14,961 nucleotides of DNA from DAOTWP01 sp034435675 (GTDB taxonomy: Bacteria; Chloroflexota; Anaerolineae; Aggregatilineales; Phototrophicaceae): NCBI GenBank assembly GCA_034435675.1, contig DAOTWP010000269.1, forward strand, positions 1 through 14,961, in the 5' to 3' direction. The notes below the pieces were generated by a model, which ran no database searches, was not told the origin of the DNA, and was given only the letters and a program-made list of their open reading frames with translations. The number at the start of each line of letters is the position of its first letter. Position 1 is the first letter of the stretch. The translations under genes were made by a program, and so were the position numbers. This document shows, piece by piece, positions 13,353 to 14,961 of this stretch.

Positions 13353-14333
13353 ATGGCGACCAGAAACCTCCCCATGCGTGAGGCGCTGCGCAAGGCGCTG
13401 CACGAAGAAATGGTGCGCGATGAGCGCGTTTTTGTGATGGGTCAGGAAGTGGGCGCGTGGCAGGGCACGCACCGCGTGACGCGCGGCTTTCTGGAGGAGT
13501 TTGGCAAAAAGCGCGTCAAGGACACGCCGATCAGCGAAATGGCAATTGGCGGCGCGGCGGTTGGCGCGGCAATGGCAGGGCTGCGCCCGGTTGCCGAGTT
13601 CATGACGATCAACTTCGCCTTTCTGGCGCTGGATGCGATTGCCAACCATGCGGCGAAGATTCATTATATGTTCGACGGTCAGTTCCGTGTGCCGCTGGTC
13701 TTCCGCGCGGCAAGCGGCTGGGGCGACCAGGCAACCGCCACGCACAGCCACACGCCCGAACCGATCTTCGCGCACTTCCCCGGCATCTATGTCGGCTGCC
13801 CGGCAACCCCGGCAGACGCCTACGGCATGCTGAAAACCTCGATCCGCGACGATAACCCGGTGCTGTTTACCGAGAGCATCGGCTTGTATTCCAAACCCGG
13901 TCCTGTGCCGGACGATGAAGATTATCTCGTGCCGGTGGGCAAGGCGGATGTCAAGCGCGAAGGCAAGCACGTCACGCTGGTGACCTATGCGCGCGGGCTG
14001 GAATGGTGCCTGGACGCGGCGAGCCAGCTTGCCAAAGAGGGCATCGAATGCGAAGTCGTGGATATGCGCTGGCTGCGCCCGCTGGACACGGCAACTGTCT
14101 TTGAGAGCTTCAAGAAGACCAATCGCGCGGTGATCGTCGAGGAGTCGCTGCCGTTCTACAGCTTCGGCAGTGAACTCGCCGCCCAGATTCAGGAACACTG
14201 TTTCGACTATATGGACGCGCCGGTGAAGCGTGTATCAGCGCTGGATGTGCCGCTGCCTTACGCACGCGAAATCGAACACATGGCGCTGCCTGATACACAA
14301 AAGGTCATCAACGCCGTGAGGGAGATTATTTAG
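13353..14333 (+). CDS. pdhB: Pyruvate dehydrogenase-type E1 component, beta subunit
   Basis: The 326-residue product pairs with E1 alpha to form the heterotetrameric ThDP enzyme. Family landmarks are MREALRKALHEEM, VFVMGQEVGAWQGTHRVTRG, the conserved Glu E62 in DTPISEMAIGGAAVGAAMAG (which activates the ThDP ring in this family), GLRPVAEFMTINFAFLALDAI, the transketolase C-terminal domain with VTLVTYARGLEWCLDAA and VVDMRWLRPLDTATV, and the end sequence LPYAREIEHMALPDTQKVI. Length is normal. It starts 4 nt after E1 alpha and ends 2 nt before E2, so all three are one translationally packed unit. Cytoplasmic, no lesions. Confidence 0.93.
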   Translation: MATRNLPMREALRKALHEEMVRDERVFVMGQEVGAWQGTHRVTRGFLEEFGKKRVKDTPISEMAIGGAAVGAAMAGLRPVAEFMTINFAFLALDAIANHAAKIHYMFDGQFRVPLVFRAASGWGDQATATHSHTPEPIFAHFPGIYVGCPATPADAYGMLKTSIRDDNPVLFTESIGLYSKPGPVPDDEDYLVPVGKADVKREGKHVTLVTYARGLEWCLDAASQLAKEGIECEVVDMRWLRPLDTATVFESFKKTNRAVIVEESLPFYSFGSELAAQIQEHCFDYMDAPVKRVSALDVPLPYAREIEHMALPDTQKVINAVREII

Positions 14334-14335
14334 CG

Positions 14336-14961
<626 letters not shown>

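Noticed and set aside
11840..13393. 517-codon open frame on the minus strand
   Set aside because: It is antisense to the TPR and E1 alpha genes and crosses their promoter and start. The plus-strand proteins are clear family members.

Overview
The window looks like a stretch of a GC-rich bacterial chromosome, most likely from the phylum Chloroflexota (Anaerolineae-like). This is an inference from gene content and repeats: a palindrome that translates as VGAGLRPAPT, a CCCTCA-type interspersed repeat, a DUF433/DUF5615 pair, GAF-PAS-cyclase proteins and a TRPM-type SLOG protein. No rRNA, tRNA or CRISPR array was found, so the taxon is not fixed by a marker gene.

Layout. (1) 1-1654, plus strand: a short-chain dehydrogenase-like gene with a damaged N-terminus and a lost catalytic Tyr, followed by a DUF5996 gene. 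(2) 1655-2306: a 650-base gene-poor stretch with a hairpin, a possible gene remnant, two interspersed repeats and a promoter. (3) 2307-2903, plus: a DUF433 gene overlapping a frameshifted DUF5615 (PIN-like) gene, resembling a decayed toxin-antitoxin pair. (4) 2925-8168, minus: a tightly packed four-gene operon read from 8168 down. It holds two GAF-PAS-class III nucleotide cyclases joined by an ATGA overlap, an FKBP-type prolyl isomerase and a secreted PD40 beta-propeller protein. (5) 8330-9442, minus: mutY with a complete C-terminal Nudix box. (6) 9663-12094, plus: a membrane-anchored TRPM-type SLOG protein and an overlapping membrane TPR protein. (7) 12365-14961, plus: a pyruvate dehydrogenase-type operon, E1 alpha, E1 beta and the start of E2, which runs off the window.

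The most striking observation is in the cyclase pair. By motif alignment the upstream cyclase keeps the substrate and transition-state residues (K457, T529, N536, R540) but has Asn at the second metal position (N461). The downstream cyclase keeps both metal Asps (D417, D461) but has D537 and L541 where the transition-state Asn and Arg should be. Class III active sites form between two subunits, so neither homodimer should be competent, while the heterodimer should have exactly one complete site. That is the arrangement of the C1/C2 domains of mammalian adenylyl cyclases, here made from two translationally coupled bacterial proteins, each with its own GAF and PAS input.

A second candidate system is the SLOG-TPR pair. 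Both proteins are predicted to be membrane-anchored with cytoplasmic working domains, and their genes overlap by one base. This suggests a membrane complex that senses or processes a nucleotide-derived ligand. The rest of the window is mostly housekeeping (mutY, pdh) or decaying accessory DNA at the left end.
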